Assembly: GCF_002563635.1 (NCBI RefSeq)
Contig: NZ_PDIZ01000001.1
Span: 2,604,001-2,668,000 of the forward strand
DNA: 64,000 nt
Direction: 5' to 3'
DNA from: Bacillus sp. es.036
Lineage (GTDB): Bacteria > Bacillota > Bacilli > Bacillales > Guptibacillaceae
The notes under the pieces were generated by a model. That model made no database searches and was not told the DNA's origin. It saw nothing but the letters and a program-made list of their open reading frames with translations. Of the stretch, positions 48,242-57,609 are shown piece by piece. Each line of letters opens with the position of its first letter. Position 1 is the stretch's first letter. A program made the translations under genes and the position numbers.

Positions 48242-48319
48242 CCTTAAGGCGCAGTAAACACTCACCTATAGCCTTTAGTAAAACCAGAGGTTAAGGTGAG
48301 AATAAACTGCCCCTAAAGG
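48242..48319. repeat. Large imperfect inverted repeat
   Basis: Left arm 48242-48267 (CCTTAAGGCGCAGT then CTCACCT) and right arm 48294-48319 (AGGTGAG then ACTGCCCCTAAAGG), about 26 bp each with a 26-nt loop. It lies between the divergent dehydrogenase and DUF378 genes. A similar TTAAGGCGGAGTAAAC motif occurs at about 52354. Confidence 0.6.
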
Positions 48320-48498
48320 TCCGATTCGTTCAACTAACCGTCAGACGACGGAAGTTTCACTTTATTATGCCTCATCCCATTTTAAAAATAAAGCAATCTG
48401 CTTAAAGGAAGTAAGGGGAGATGAAATGTATAATATTGCGGAGTTTTTCTCATCTTATAAATGAATCATTATGTTTTCTAATAAAAGGAGGGTGTCTT

Positions 48499-48729
48499 TT
48501 GAGCACACTACAACGAGTCGCACTTGGGTTGGTTATCATTGGAGCGATCAATTGGGGACTCATTGGATTTTTCCAATTTGACCTTGTAGCAGCGATTTTC
48601 GGTGGACAAAATGCTGCACTAGCACGCATTGTCTATGGTCTTGTTGGGCTGAGTGGACTTTATTGCCTAACGCTACTATTCAAACCTACTGAAGAGCTTT
48701 CACATGACCCAGATCGTGCGACAACATAA
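48499..48729 (+). CDS. DUF378 family membrane protein (YuzA-like)
   Basis: 76 residues from the TTG at 48499-48501, which follows AGGAGGG; an open frame from 48421 has no such site. Two helices: RVALGLVIIGAINWGLIGFF and IVYGLVGLSGLYCLTLLF, with the AINWGL motif of DUF378. Its end shares a terminator with yugI. Function unknown. Confidence 0.88.
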   Translation: MSTLQRVALGLVIIGAINWGLIGFFQFDLVAAIFGGQNAALARIVYGLVGLSGLYCLTLLFKPTEELSHDPDRATT

Positions 48730-48732
48730 ATC

Positions 48733-48767
48733 AAAAAAAGAAGGCAGCCGATTGGCTGCCTTCTTTC
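48733..48767. terminator. Bidirectional terminator
   Basis: AAAAGAAGGCAGCC-gatt-GGCTGCCTTCTTT, serving the convergent DUF378 and yugI genes. Confidence 0.9.
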
Positions 48768-48775
48768 GTCATTAC

Positions 48776-49192
48776 TTACTTCTTAAGGCGCTTGTTCAAT
48801 TGAGCTTGACGGTCGTTAGATTCTTTCAACCAGTCTTTAAGCTTATCTTCAAGCGTGTTGAAGCCTTGTGGAGAAGAAGTTTGTTGTGGTTTCTTGTTTC
48901 CACCGCTCGGTGCTGCCGGGCGAGGCTTTCTTTCCGGACGCTCAGGTTTAGGCTGAGTAGCACGGATTGAAAGAGAGATTTTACCGGAACCTTCTTCAAT
49001 GTTAAGGATTTTAACCTTAACTTCGTCTCCTACAGTAAGTTGATCTTCGATATTTTTTACGTAGCCGTGAGAAATTTCAGAAATGTGAACTAGACCTTGC
49101 TTTTGGTCGTCAATTGCAACGAAAGCACCAAAAGGCTTAATACCAGTTACCTTCCCTTCTACGATATCACCGACGTTATATTGCTCTGCCAT
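48776..49192 (-). CDS. yugI: S1 RNA-binding domain protein (YugI, general stress protein 13)
   Basis: 138 residues from MAEQYNVGDIVEGKVTGI (ATG 49190-49192, AGGAGTG upstream). The S1 domain (about 5-75) has GIKPFGAFVAIDDQKQGLVH and SEISHGYV; a proline/lysine-rich linker and a helical end (EDKLKDWLKESNDR) follow. It probably binds the ribosome or mRNA. Conserved place next to yugJ. Confidence 0.93.
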   Translation of the reverse strand: MAEQYNVGDIVEGKVTGIKPFGAFVAIDDQKQGLVHISEISHGYVKNIEDQLTVGDEVKVKILNIEEGSGKISLSIRATQPKPERPERKPRPAAPSGGNKKPQQTSSPQGFNTLEDKLKDWLKESNDRQAQLNKRLKK

Positions 49193-49505
49193 GAAAACAC
49201 TCCTAACAAATTTTTTCAACTTAACTAGTATAACATAGATGTCGAATCTAGACAAAACATCATACTGGCCTTTTTTAAGAATCATACCCTTCCAGTGAAG
49301 GAATAGCAAGACATGTGAATATTATAAAGCATTTGTTTTCAAATTAAAATAATCAGATACCTAAGTGATCATGTCAATGATCGCAACGCTTCTAGCAGGT
49401 GGTAAATAAATACATGAATATTTGATATTGACTGAATTCTTTCCGCTCGCTATAGTGTTAAAATGCCAATCAATTGGACTTACTATATTGTATGAGGTGA
49501 CAAGA

Positions 49506-50846
49506 ATGAAATCAAATGATCAATGGTCGTCAAGATTCGGATTTATTCTGGCTTCAGCTGGATCAGCAATCGGGCTTGGTGCACTGTGGAAATTTCCATA
49601 TATGGCAGGTACAAACGGTGGAGCAGCGTTTTTCCTTGTGTTTCTTCTTTTCACTGTTTTAGTCGGAGCACCGATGCTACTTGCTGAATTTGTCGTTGGT
49701 CGACATTCCCAACAAAACGCCGTTGCTTCTTATGAGTCGATTTCTGGTAGTACAAAATGGAAATGGCTCGGATATCTCGGCGTAACGGCATCCTTCATTA
49801 TCTTATCCTTCTATAGTGTTATTGGTGGATGGGTGATAACGTACTTAACGAGAAGCTTCTCAGGATCTCTTACCGGACTTCCAAATAGCCGCTATGAAGA
49901 ACTGTTCGGAGAAATTATCGGCAGTCCTTCAACAGCACTCCTGACGCAAGCATTATTCCTAGCGATAACCGTAGCGATCGTGCAATTTGGGGTTCAAAAA
50001 GGAATCGAAACAGCAAGCCGTTATATGATGCCAGCCCTTTTTATTCTTTTTCTAGTGCTTGTTGTTCGTTCTCTCTCTCTTGACGGTGCAATGGAGGGCG
50101 TTTCTTTCTTCCTGAAACCTGATTTCTCGATGCTATCAGCTGAAGGCGTTCTAGACGCGCTTGGTCAATCGTTCTTCGCCCTCAGTGTCGGTATATCCTT
50201 AATGGTGACGTACAGCTCTTACCTTGATAAAAAAGCTGACCTCACCGGTTCCGTTGTTTCAGTCGTTAGTCTAAACGTATTAATCTCATTTCTTGCTGGA
50301 CTTGCAATCTTCCCTGCTGTCTTCGCATTTGGCTTTGAACCAACAGAAGGACCTGGACTTATTTTCACCGTTCTTCCTGCAGTGTTTAACCAAATGGCGT
50401 TTGGCGGATTGTTTTTTACCGTCTTTCTAGCGCTTTTGCTCTTTGCAACGTTAACTTCTGCTTTTTCTTTGATGGAGATTATCGTTTCTACGGTAACACG
50501 CGGTGAAGGAAAGCGTAAAAAAGCATCCTGGATCGCAGGATTATGCGTTTTCTTACTTGGAATTCCATCCGCTTTGTCATTCGGTGTTCTTGGAGACATT
50601 TCCGTATTTGGCAGAAGCATTTTTGATACGATGGACTTTCTAGCAAGTAACTTATTAATGCCGATCGGGGCTCTCTTGATTTCTGTCTTTGTTTCTCGAA
50701 AAATGAAGCGAGAGATCCTGGCGGATGAAGTGATGATGTCTTCCAAATTAGGACGCGTGATCTTCCCCATCTGGTACGGACTCATACGTTATTTTGTCCC
50801 AGCAGCCATTACGATCGTACTTATTACATCGTTACTTTCATATTAA
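49506..50846 (+). CDS. Sodium-dependent transporter (NSS/SNF family)
   Basis: 446 residues from MKSNDQWSSRFGFILASAG (GAGGTG upstream; the frame extends to 49422 without a site). The first unwound helix carries GSAIGLGALWKFPYMAGTNG, the Na+/substrate site of neurotransmitter:sodium symporters. About 11 transmembrane helices, shorter than the 12 of classical members, as in many bacterial homologues. Probably takes up amino acids; substrate unknown. Own terminator. Confidence 0.92.
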   Translation: MKSNDQWSSRFGFILASAGSAIGLGALWKFPYMAGTNGGAAFFLVFLLFTVLVGAPMLLAEFVVGRHSQQNAVASYESISGSTKWKWLGYLGVTASFIILSFYSVIGGWVITYLTRSFSGSLTGLPNSRYEELFGEIIGSPSTALLTQALFLAITVAIVQFGVQKGIETASRYMMPALFILFLVLVVRSLSLDGAMEGVSFFLKPDFSMLSAEGVLDALGQSFFALSVGISLMVTYSSYLDKKADLTGSVVSVVSLNVLISFLAGLAIFPAVFAFGFEPTEGPGLIFTVLPAVFNQMAFGGLFFTVFLALLLFATLTSAFSLMEIIVSTVTRGEGKRKKASWIAGLCVFLLGIPSALSFGVLGDISVFGRSIFDTMDFLASNLLMPIGALLISVFVSRKMKREILADEVMMSSKLGRVIFPIWYGLIRYFVPAAITIVLITSLLSY

Positions 50847-50923
50847 TTTTAAAAAAGAGGTATATTCTTCATATGATCTGGGAATAACAGAAGTAGTAAG
50901 CTATCTATATTCCCCCTTTTGAA

Positions 50924-50953
50924 AGACGAGGCCAACGCCTCGTCTCTTTTTTT
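50924..50953 (+). terminator. Intrinsic terminator
   Basis: AGACGAGG-ccaacg-CCTCGTCT followed by CTTTTTTT. Confidence 0.88.
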
Positions 50954-51040
50954 GTCTTCGAACGATCTTCTCTCATACGTCAACTAGGATAAACTTCACC
51001 TAAGTAAGCCAAACTTTAAATAGCAAATGTAGGAGAGGAG

Positions 51041-51880
51041 ATGAAGAGTGTGTTCGAAACCAGGAAAGAAAAAATACAGCTCGACAAAGTGACATTGTCT
51101 TATGAGTATTACAAACACCCGAACAAAAAAGCTCAAACACTGGTCTTCATCCATGGGTTCCTTTCCTCTTCTTATAGTTTCCGCAAACTTTTTCCTCTTC
51201 TTCATGATCATTACAGTTTATTGAGCTTTGATTTACCGGGATTTGGTGAGAGTGAAAAGAACTGTGACATCCATTACTCCCTACATGAGTATGCCGCTCT
51301 CACCAACCGCCTTTTAGAAAAAATGCAAATTTCTAAAGTGGTTTTGATTGGTCATTCGATGGGCGGTCAGATCGCGCTTCGTACTTGTATCCAACACCCG
51401 GAGCGCGTTGAGAAACTGATTCTTTTATGTAGCTCAAGCTATATTAAATCATCATCGCTAGGACTGAGAGTTTGTTCTTATCTTCCTTTTTTTCCGTACT
51501 GCCTCAGCTTATCAATGAACGCCATCAATTTAAGAAAAAACTTCGAACATCTTGTCTATGATCGGAAGCTTCTTACTCAACAAGTGATTGACGGCTATAC
51601 GACAAGTTTTAATGAAAAAGGCTTTTTCTTGGCACTAAGTCGACTGATCAGGGATCGGGAAGAAGATTTAGCTTCAACAACGCTAAACAAAATCAACTTT
51701 CCAATATTACTAATTTGGGGAAGTGATGACCGTCTTGTTCCACTTCGGGTCGGAGAGCGGATGAAAAAAGACCTGCCGGACGCAGATCTCCTTGTTTTCT
51801 CTCATACTGGCCATTTAATACCGGAAGAAAGACCTCTCGAAACATCGAAGGCAATTCAACATTTCCTTCATGAAAAATAA
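51041..51880 (+). CDS. Alpha/beta-hydrolase
   Basis: 279 residues. Oxyanion loop VFIHGFLSSSYSF, nucleophile elbow GHSMGGQ with Ser106, acid Asp230 in IWGSDDRLVP and His258 in SHTGHLIPEE complete a catalytic triad. A cap domain lies at about 135-210. No signal peptide. Probably an esterase or lipase-like enzyme; substrate unknown. GGAGAGGAG precedes the ATG; it ends in a perfect palindrome. Confidence 0.9.
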   Translation: MKSVFETRKEKIQLDKVTLSYEYYKHPNKKAQTLVFIHGFLSSSYSFRKLFPLLHDHYSLLSFDLPGFGESEKNCDIHYSLHEYAALTNRLLEKMQISKVVLIGHSMGGQIALRTCIQHPERVEKLILLCSSSYIKSSSLGLRVCSYLPFFPYCLSLSMNAINLRKNFEHLVYDRKLLTQQVIDGYTTSFNEKGFFLALSRLIRDREEDLASTTLNKINFPILLIWGSDDRLVPLRVGERMKKDLPDADLLVFSHTGHLIPEERPLETSKAIQHFLHEK

Positions 51881-51904
51881 CGGCGCCTCGAGGCGCCGTT
51901 ATTT
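51875..51904. terminator. Bidirectional terminator, 30-bp perfect palindrome
   Basis: Centred on CTCGAG with arms of 15 bp including AACGGCGCC/GGCGCCGTT. It contains the stop codon of the hydrolase gene. Confidence 0.8.
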
Positions 51905-52228
51905 ATTTGGAACCAATTGTGGTTCTTCTTTTAATAAGATGCTTAAGAACCCAGAAGTTACGAGAAAGGCAGCTGGTATAATATAAAAGATCGACAAAAA
52001 TATGATTCCGCCTGCTGCTGAAACAAGCAGACTGAAGCCTCCTATAATCGGTCTTGTTTTCACAAAATAACAGCCCAATACGGCAAATGCGGGAAAAATA
52101 AATGCAGTTAGAAATGAAATATCTTTGACTTGAATTAGAGGTATCACATTAAACCTTGAGAGCACTGCTGCGATAATGCCAAGAACACATCCTGCAACGG
52201 CCAGTTTAAACATGCGTTTTTGTTTCAT
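51899..52228 (-). CDS. Small four-helix membrane protein (109 aa)
   Basis: Begins MKQKRMFKLAVAGCVLGIIA; four predicted helices (about 8-25, 36-56, 61-75, 77-97). It resembles DUF4064-type membrane proteins, but I am unsure of the family. AGAGAGGGA precedes the ATG. Convergent to the hydrolase gene. Confidence 0.7.
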   Translation of the reverse strand: MKQKRMFKLAVAGCVLGIIAAVLSRFNVIPLIQVKDISFLTAFIFPAFAVLGCYFVKTRPIIGGFSLLVSAAGGIIFLSIFYIIPAAFLVTSGFLSILLKEEPQLVPNK

Positions 52229-52622
52229 TTTATTCCCTCTCTCATTTTAAACCTTACTCTTCTTAACAATCTATTCGAGTTAAAAGCGCTTCATCCTTCT
52301 ATTATTCTATACTTTCCACTAATCGTTTCGATTTTAACATGAAATTTCAGTCTTAAGGCGGAGTAAACTTCAATCGGAAGCAACTCCCACTGTCCTTCAT
52401 CTTGATATACACTAGAGTTAACAGGCTGCCATTATCGTATCAGTGTTTCATGCTAGAAACTAGTATCAAATGAGACCAGTCTATCTCAACATTCCCTAAA
52501 AAGGAAAGTATTTCTTTAAGATTATCGTAGTATAAAGACTTATTCAGAAATATGGCAGGAAATAAACATACTGCTGTCAAATATGTTCACTCATAGGAGA
52601 CAGAAGGAATTGGGGAGATTAC
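52229..52622. other. Intergenic upstream of liaFSR
   Basis: About 390 bp without a convincing gene. It holds the leader of liaF and one copy of TTAAGGCGGAGTAAAC, also present in the large inverted repeat near 48248. liaI, liaH and liaG are not present here. Confidence 0.4.
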
Positions 52623-53342
52623 ATGAAACGAATTCAAACAGGACGATTCCTTGTAGCAACTTTCTTTGTTAGTCTGGGAATTTTTCTTCTTCTTATAAAT
52701 CTCGGCATTATTTCCATGGAAATGACGGAAGCAATTGTCTTTTTTTATCCGTTTTTGTTGCTTCTGCTCGGAGGAAAATATCTTTTGGAAGCATTGATGC
52801 CTTCCATGAAACGAAAGAAATGGACAACTGGCACTCTCTTATTCATCATTGGCCTACTTCTCGTTCTTGATCGTTTTGAAGTGATTCATTTTACCCTTTC
52901 GAGCATTTGGAAATTGTGGCCGCTCATTTTTGTGTTGATCGGTTTTAAGATCCTTGGACAATTCCGTAAAGTGCAAGGATTTAGTCTAGTTAGAGACCAT
53001 TCCTACAACAAACCGAATTGGGAAGTTCGCTCGATGTATGACTGGAGCTTTGTATGCGACTACGACTTTGATTTTTCAACAACTTTCATCCCCGAAAAAG
53101 AAACGGTCATTCATCTCTCCGGTTTTGTTGGTGACATTAATGTGATTCTTCCAGAAGATCTTCCATTTCGGATCGATGGAAGTGCCAAGGTTTTATCCGC
53201 AACAATCGATAAACACAATCAGGATAATGTTGGAAGAGGACAGGCCATCACTTATGAAACGGATGATTTTAACGATGCTCTTCAGCGCATCGTATTTTAC
53301 CTTGATTTTTCCGTGCTTGATTTACGAGTTGATCGGATTTAA
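52623..53342 (+). CDS. liaF: LiaF, negative regulator of the envelope-stress system
   Basis: 239 residues: four N-terminal helices in two hairpins (to about 120), then a soluble beta-rich domain (HLSGFVGDINVILPEDLPFR) of the LiaF C-terminal type. LiaF inhibits LiaS-LiaR signalling in resting cells. GGGGAG precedes the ATG; liaS follows 17 bp later. Confidence 0.9.
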   Translation: MKRIQTGRFLVATFFVSLGIFLLLINLGIISMEMTEAIVFFYPFLLLLLGGKYLLEALMPSMKRKKWTTGTLLFIIGLLLVLDRFEVIHFTLSSIWKLWPLIFVLIGFKILGQFRKVQGFSLVRDHSYNKPNWEVRSMYDWSFVCDYDFDFSTTFIPEKETVIHLSGFVGDINVILPEDLPFRIDGSAKVLSATIDKHNQDNVGRGQAITYETDDFNDALQRIVFYLDFSVLDLRVDRI

Positions 53343-53359
53343 AGGAAGGTGCAATCAAT

Positions 53360-54388
53360 GTGAACAAATCCACTTTACGATGGAAGTTACTTAAGTCGAT
53401 TCTTTTTACAGCTCTTTTTACAGGAATTCTTTATTTCCTCTTTGTCCAAATAGGGTTATTTCTTCATCCCGGGTTTGTATCGCTCTGGTTTAGCTTACTT
53501 TCTCCCCTCTTCGTCATGTTGCTAGTGATCGTATTGGGAAGTTACTTTAGCTACAAAGATACGCTCTCTATCCGAAACCGTCTTGAAGATATTTCCACGC
53601 AAATCATCACGTTATCGAGAGGAAGATTTACTGAAAAGATAAAACTTACGGAAGAGGATGAAATTGGACGGATTAGCTTCGAGTTAAATGAACTCACTGA
53701 CAAACTACAGAAGCAGGTAACCTCGCTCCAAAATTTAGCTAATCAGAAAGCTGACTTAGCCGAAAAAGCGAGGGGGGCTGCCATTATTGAAGAACGTCAG
53801 CGCCTTGCTCGAGACCTTCACGATGCTGTTAGTCAACAGCTGTTTGCCTTAAATATGATGTCTTCTGCTTCTATTAAAATGATGGACCGCGACATCGAAA
53901 CAGCCAAATCCCAAATGGTCGATGTGGCAGACCTCGCTAGTAAAGCACAAGTCGAAATGAGAGCGCTTCTCCTTCACCTTCGTCCGATTCATCTATCAGA
54001 AGATACTCTCTGTGTCGGCATCAGAAAGCTTGTGGATGAACTCGAAAAAAAATCTGGCGTCACTTTCCACCTTACACTTGATGAACTACCGGAACTTCCT
54101 GGTGGAATTGAAGAAAACTTATTCCGTATTGTTCAAGAAAGTCTCGGAAATGCTTTGCGCCACGCTGAAGCTTCTGTGATTCGAATTACTGTAAAACTTA
54201 AGAAAAAGCAATTTTCATTACATATCAAGGATAATGGAAAAGGGTTTGAAATGAATGAAAATAAAAAAGGCGCATACGGTCTCGATTCAATGCAAGAACG
54301 TAGTGATGAAATCGGTGGACAGTTTCGTGTCTCATCTCGTCCAGATGAAGGCACATTAGTCGAAGTGCGTGTGCCATTGGAGGGATAA
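53360..54388 (+). CDS. liaS: LiaS, sensor histidine kinase (NarL-type pairing)
   Basis: 342 residues: two helices (about 12-34, 42-64) with a very short external loop, HAMP (about 65-125), HisKA_3 with His154 (RQRLARDLHDAVSQQLFA) and an ATPase domain with DNGKGFEMNE. Detects lipid II-targeting antibiotics through LiaF. GTG start with GGAAGGTG upstream. Confidence 0.93.
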   Translation: MNKSTLRWKLLKSILFTALFTGILYFLFVQIGLFLHPGFVSLWFSLLSPLFVMLLVIVLGSYFSYKDTLSIRNRLEDISTQIITLSRGRFTEKIKLTEEDEIGRISFELNELTDKLQKQVTSLQNLANQKADLAEKARGAAIIEERQRLARDLHDAVSQQLFALNMMSSASIKMMDRDIETAKSQMVDVADLASKAQVEMRALLLHLRPIHLSEDTLCVGIRKLVDELEKKSGVTFHLTLDELPELPGGIEENLFRIVQESLGNALRHAEASVIRITVKLKKKQFSLHIKDNGKGFEMNENKKGAYGLDSMQERSDEIGGQFRVSSRPDEGTLVEVRVPLEG

Positions 54389-54390
54389 CC

Positions 54391-55032
54391 ATGACAGATG
54401 AAATTAAAATGATGATCGTCGATGATCATGATATGGTACGTAAAGGGTTAAAAGCGTATCTTCTAACGGAGCCTGATTTCCAAATTATTGGCGAAGGTGC
54501 AAATGGCAAAGAAGCAGTATCGCTCGCAAATGAGCTTCATCCTGACGTGATTTTAATGGATCTCATTATGCCGGAAATGACGGGCATTGAAGCGACAAAA
54601 GAAATAATGGCCACTCTTCCAAATACAAAAATTATTATTATTACGAGCTTCTATGATGATGAACAAGTTTTTCCTGCCATTGAAGCAGGCGCTTTTAGCT
54701 ACTTGCTTAAAACAGCCTCAGCGGATGAAATCATCGCTACGATTCGAAAAGCGATTCAAGATGAAAGCGTCATCGAGCAGAAAGTGGCGCAAAAAATGAT
54801 GAATCAACTACGTTCGAAACCTAAAAAACCCCTACATGAAGAATTAACTAAAAGAGAAAAAGAAGTTCTTCTTTTAATTGGTGAAGGAAAAACGAATAGC
54901 CAAATTGCAGAAGAATTGTATATTGGATTAAAAACGGTTAAAACCCACGTTAGTAATATCCTTGGAAAACTCGGTGTAAATGATCGCACCCAGGCCGCTG
55001 TATACGCCATTCGAAACGGTATGGTTCGGTAA
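54391..55032 (+). CDS. liaR: LiaR, NarL/LuxR-type response regulator
   Basis: 213 residues: receiver with phospho-acceptor Asp57 (DVILMDLIMPEMTG) and LuxR-type helix-turn-helix (LTKREKEVLLLIGEGKTNSQ, LKTVKTHVSNIL). Starts 2 bp after the liaS stop, so translationally linked. Expected to activate envelope-stress genes elsewhere. Confidence 0.95.
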   Translation: MTDEIKMMIVDDHDMVRKGLKAYLLTEPDFQIIGEGANGKEAVSLANELHPDVILMDLIMPEMTGIEATKEIMATLPNTKIIIITSFYDDEQVFPAIEAGAFSYLLKTASADEIIATIRKAIQDESVIEQKVAQKMMNQLRSKPKKPLHEELTKREKEVLLLIGEGKTNSQIAEELYIGLKTVKTHVSNILGKLGVNDRTQAAVYAIRNGMVR

Positions 55033-55051
55033 GCAAACCTGCTTGTTTTTG
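55031..55051 (+). terminator. Weak intrinsic terminator after liaR
   Basis: AAGCA-aacc-TGCTT followed by GTTTTT; short stem. Confidence 0.45.
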
Positions 55052-55113
55052 ACACCTCTCTCAATCCCTAAGCATTTACTATAATGAGTAGCGATTTAAG
55101 GAGGAAACAAGCA

Positions 55114-55995
55114 ATGGCAGACGATTATAAAAAATGGTCAGAACTTCCGTATGCTGGTGAACAAAAGCCCCCTCATAACCCAGAAGAACCATATGCGGGA
55201 TCGTGGCCGGATTACTACCTTCGTAACCAACCACCAGGGCGTTTTGCTACCCTCAACGGAAGACCAATACGACTGGACATCCAACACCCTTCATCGATTG
55301 ATTGGGATAAAGAACTAAAAAAGGTCAAGCGTGCCGAGAAGCACCTAACACCAAAAGAGGCGACGCTAGCGGAGTATTGGGGGACCGGGGTTGCAAGCAA
55401 GCAATGGACCCCTATTATCGACAAATTAATTGACACATATGGTGTGACAGCTCCACGCGCAGCAAGAATTCTAGCCGCTACTTCAGCAGGGATGAATGAT
55501 GCATTTACAACAGCCTGGTATTTAAAGTACCGCTGGAATGTTGCAAGACCAAACCAGCTAGACCATGAGTTGAAGACGCTCCTATGTACACCGAGACATC
55601 CGACATACCCATCCGGCCACGCGACGATTAGCGGAGCAACAGCTGAGATTTTATCTTACTTCTTTCCTACCGAAAAGGAGCGATTAGTCGAGCTCGCCAA
55701 AGAGTGTGCTGACTCAAGATTGTACGCCGGTGTTCATTTCCCTGTTGATAATGAAGAGGGTCTTCGCCTTGGGAAGCAAATTGGTTCTATCGTAGCTTCA
55801 GAGCTAAAGAAAGAGGAGAATAGCCGTGGTCAATCGATTGACGTCCCATACCGAGAAAATCGCGACGCGAAATTAACCCCTCCACCATATAAACAGGTGA
55901 TTGATTACGAATTTGATTCAACCTGTGATTCAAGTACAGAAAACCCATTTGCACATCAGCATGACACACAACCAAAACCTAAACTCTTTTTCTAA
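55114..55995 (+). CDS. Vanadium-dependent haloperoxidase/PAP2-type protein
   Basis: 293 residues from MADDYKKWSELPYAGEQ (TAAGGAGGA upstream; the frame starts earlier at 55084). PAP2 active-site motifs are in order: KYRWNVARP, PSGHATISGA and SRLYAGVHFPVD, whose Lys, Arg and His bind phosphate or vanadate. No membrane segment, so it groups with soluble haloperoxidase-like proteins rather than membrane lipid phosphatases. Whether it is a phosphatase or a haloperoxidase is not decidable here. Own terminator. Confidence 0.85.
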   Translation: MADDYKKWSELPYAGEQKPPHNPEEPYAGSWPDYYLRNQPPGRFATLNGRPIRLDIQHPSSIDWDKELKKVKRAEKHLTPKEATLAEYWGTGVASKQWTPIIDKLIDTYGVTAPRAARILAATSAGMNDAFTTAWYLKYRWNVARPNQLDHELKTLLCTPRHPTYPSGHATISGATAEILSYFFPTEKERLVELAKECADSRLYAGVHFPVDNEEGLRLGKQIGSIVASELKKEENSRGQSIDVPYRENRDAKLTPPPYKQVIDYEFDSTCDSSTENPFAHQHDTQPKPKLFF

Positions 55996-56013
55996 TTGTT
56001 CAATTGACCATTT

Positions 56014-56057
56014 AAATCGAGTAAAGCTCGCAAAAAGAGCTTTACTCGATTTCTCTT
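56014..56057 (+). terminator. Intrinsic terminator
   Basis: AAATCGAGTAAAGCTC / GAGCTTTACTCGATTT with 7-nt loop and TCTCTTTG tail; 16-bp perfect stem. Confidence 0.85.
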
Positions 56058-56129
56058 TGTTCTTTCCGTACAAAATGAGATGGATTCGTTATAATAGATG
56101 GAAGATTAGCAGATGAAAGGACTTTACAT

Positions 56130-56888
56130 ATGAAACGCATATTTCTCTTGATCGCGTTGATCATTTCAGGATGTCAATCGCCTCAATCAGAGCCAGCTAG
56201 TATAACCGTTGCCGCAGCTGCAAGTTTAAGTGATGCGATGAACGAGCTTAATTCCCTTTATGAAAAAGAACATCCCAATACAAACATCACATTAAATCTT
56301 GCTTCTTCAGGAGTACTGGCCAACCAAATTAAACAGGGTGCTCCAATTGATGTATTTGTTTCTGCATCCGAATCTCATTTTAAGTCTGTGAAAAAGGAAG
56401 ATTTACTAAACCCTGACTATCAGACTCCATTACTAAAGAATAAACTCGTACTTATTAAAAGCCGTTCATCTAACCTCGCAAATTTTGAACAATTAGCTTC
56501 CGGAAACGTGAAGCGAGTAGCGATTGGAATACCTGAAACTGTCCCTGCAGGAGCTTATGCGAAACAAGCACTAGAATTTGCGAACGTATGGGAGACTTTA
56601 AAAGAAGAGCTGATTTTTGGTAAGGATGTGCGTCAGGTATTAACATACGTTGAAACAGGCAATGCAGACGCAGGGATTGTGTATGAAACCGACTATCGTT
56701 CTTCTAAAAACGTAGACCTTGTAGAAGAAGTTCCTGAACAAGCGTATGCACCGATCATTTATCCAGCTGGCGTCGTCCGTGGTGCTAGTGAAGAAGCAAC
56801 GAACTATTATACTTTCTTTCAAAGTAAAGAAGCAAAAGCGATTTTTGAATCATACGGTTTCCAAAGTGATGTGAGTGCCGATGACTGA
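56130..56888 (+). CDS. modA: Molybdate ABC transporter substrate-binding protein
   Basis: 252 residues. Lipobox ALIISGC makes it a lipoprotein. ModA motifs ITVAAAASLSDAMNEL, NLASSGVLANQIKQGAPIDV and YVETGNADAGIVYETD identify a type 2 binding protein for molybdate or tungstate. It overlaps modB by 8 bp. A molybdoenzyme-like gene (yuiH) lies at 61564. Confidence 0.93.
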   Translation: MKRIFLLIALIISGCQSPQSEPASITVAAAASLSDAMNELNSLYEKEHPNTNITLNLASSGVLANQIKQGAPIDVFVSASESHFKSVKKEDLLNPDYQTPLLKNKLVLIKSRSSNLANFEQLASGNVKRVAIGIPETVPAGAYAKQALEFANVWETLKEELIFGKDVRQVLTYVETGNADAGIVYETDYRSSKNVDLVEEVPEQAYAPIIYPAGVVRGASEEATNYYTFFQSKEAKAIFESYGFQSDVSADD

Positions 56889-57540
56889 TTTCCTTGATCC
56901 TATTCTCATATCCTTGAAAATTTCGCTGGTGGCAAGCATCATCGTAACAGTGTTGGGTATTTCGGTAAGTCGTCTTATGGCTGGAAGAACGTTTCGTGGA
57001 AAAAGCATCATCGATACGATCATTATGCTACCACTCGTTCTTCCACCATCGGTCGTTGGGTTTATCTTACTCGTCCTTTTTGGCGCTTCAAGTCCGGTCG
57101 GTCAGTGGATTGAAACCATCTTTCAGCACCCGCTTATATTCACTTGGCAAGCCGGCGTAATCGCCGCAAGCGTCGTCGCGTTTCCTTTGATGTATCAATC
57201 TGCTAAAGTCGGTTTTGAAGCGGTGGATCTCGATATTGAAGACGCTGCTCGTGTAGATGGCGCAGGGAATTGGACCGTATTACGAATGATTTCTATTCCG
57301 CTCGCTTCTAATGCTCTTATTTCTGGCATCATCTTAAGTTTTGCCCGCGCTTTAGGAGAATTTGGGGCAACGTTAATGTTCGCGGGCAACCTTCCTGGAA
57401 AAACACAAACAATGCCAACAGCGATTTATGTGGCCATTGATTCAGGTCAAATGAACCTTGCCTGGTCATGGGTTTTGGTCACCATCTTTCTTTCAACCGT
57501 TATGCTTTTACTTTCTTATCGTGTAACCGTTAAAATGTAA
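56881..57540 (+). CDS. modB: Molybdate ABC transporter permease
   Basis: 219 residues with five to six helices and the EAA loop DAARVDGAGNWTVLRMISIP; RALGEFGATLMFAGN is typical of ModB/CysT permeases. The ATG at 56881 overlaps modA. No modC ATPase gene follows; a terminator does, so the ATPase must be encoded elsewhere. Confidence 0.93.
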   Translation: MTDFLDPILISLKISLVASIIVTVLGISVSRLMAGRTFRGKSIIDTIIMLPLVLPPSVVGFILLVLFGASSPVGQWIETIFQHPLIFTWQAGVIAASVVAFPLMYQSAKVGFEAVDLDIEDAARVDGAGNWTVLRMISIPLASNALISGIILSFARALGEFGATLMFAGNLPGKTQTMPTAIYVAIDSGQMNLAWSWVLVTIFLSTVMLLLSYRVTVKM

Positions 57541-57569
57541 AAACTCGCTCAGCTGAGCGAGTTTTTTAT
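57539..57569 (+). terminator. Intrinsic terminator of modAB
   Basis: AAAACTCGCTCAGCTGAGCGAGTTTTTT, perfect palindrome with T-run. Confidence 0.9.
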
Positions 57570-57609
57570 ACCATATGAGAGGCTTCGTTTATACTACTAG
57601 CGCCAATCA

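Noticed and set aside
50219-50785. Long minus-strand frame of 188 codons
   Set aside because: Shadow of the NSS transporter, whose frame has conserved motifs; the codon content of the minus frame is repetitive and not protein-like.
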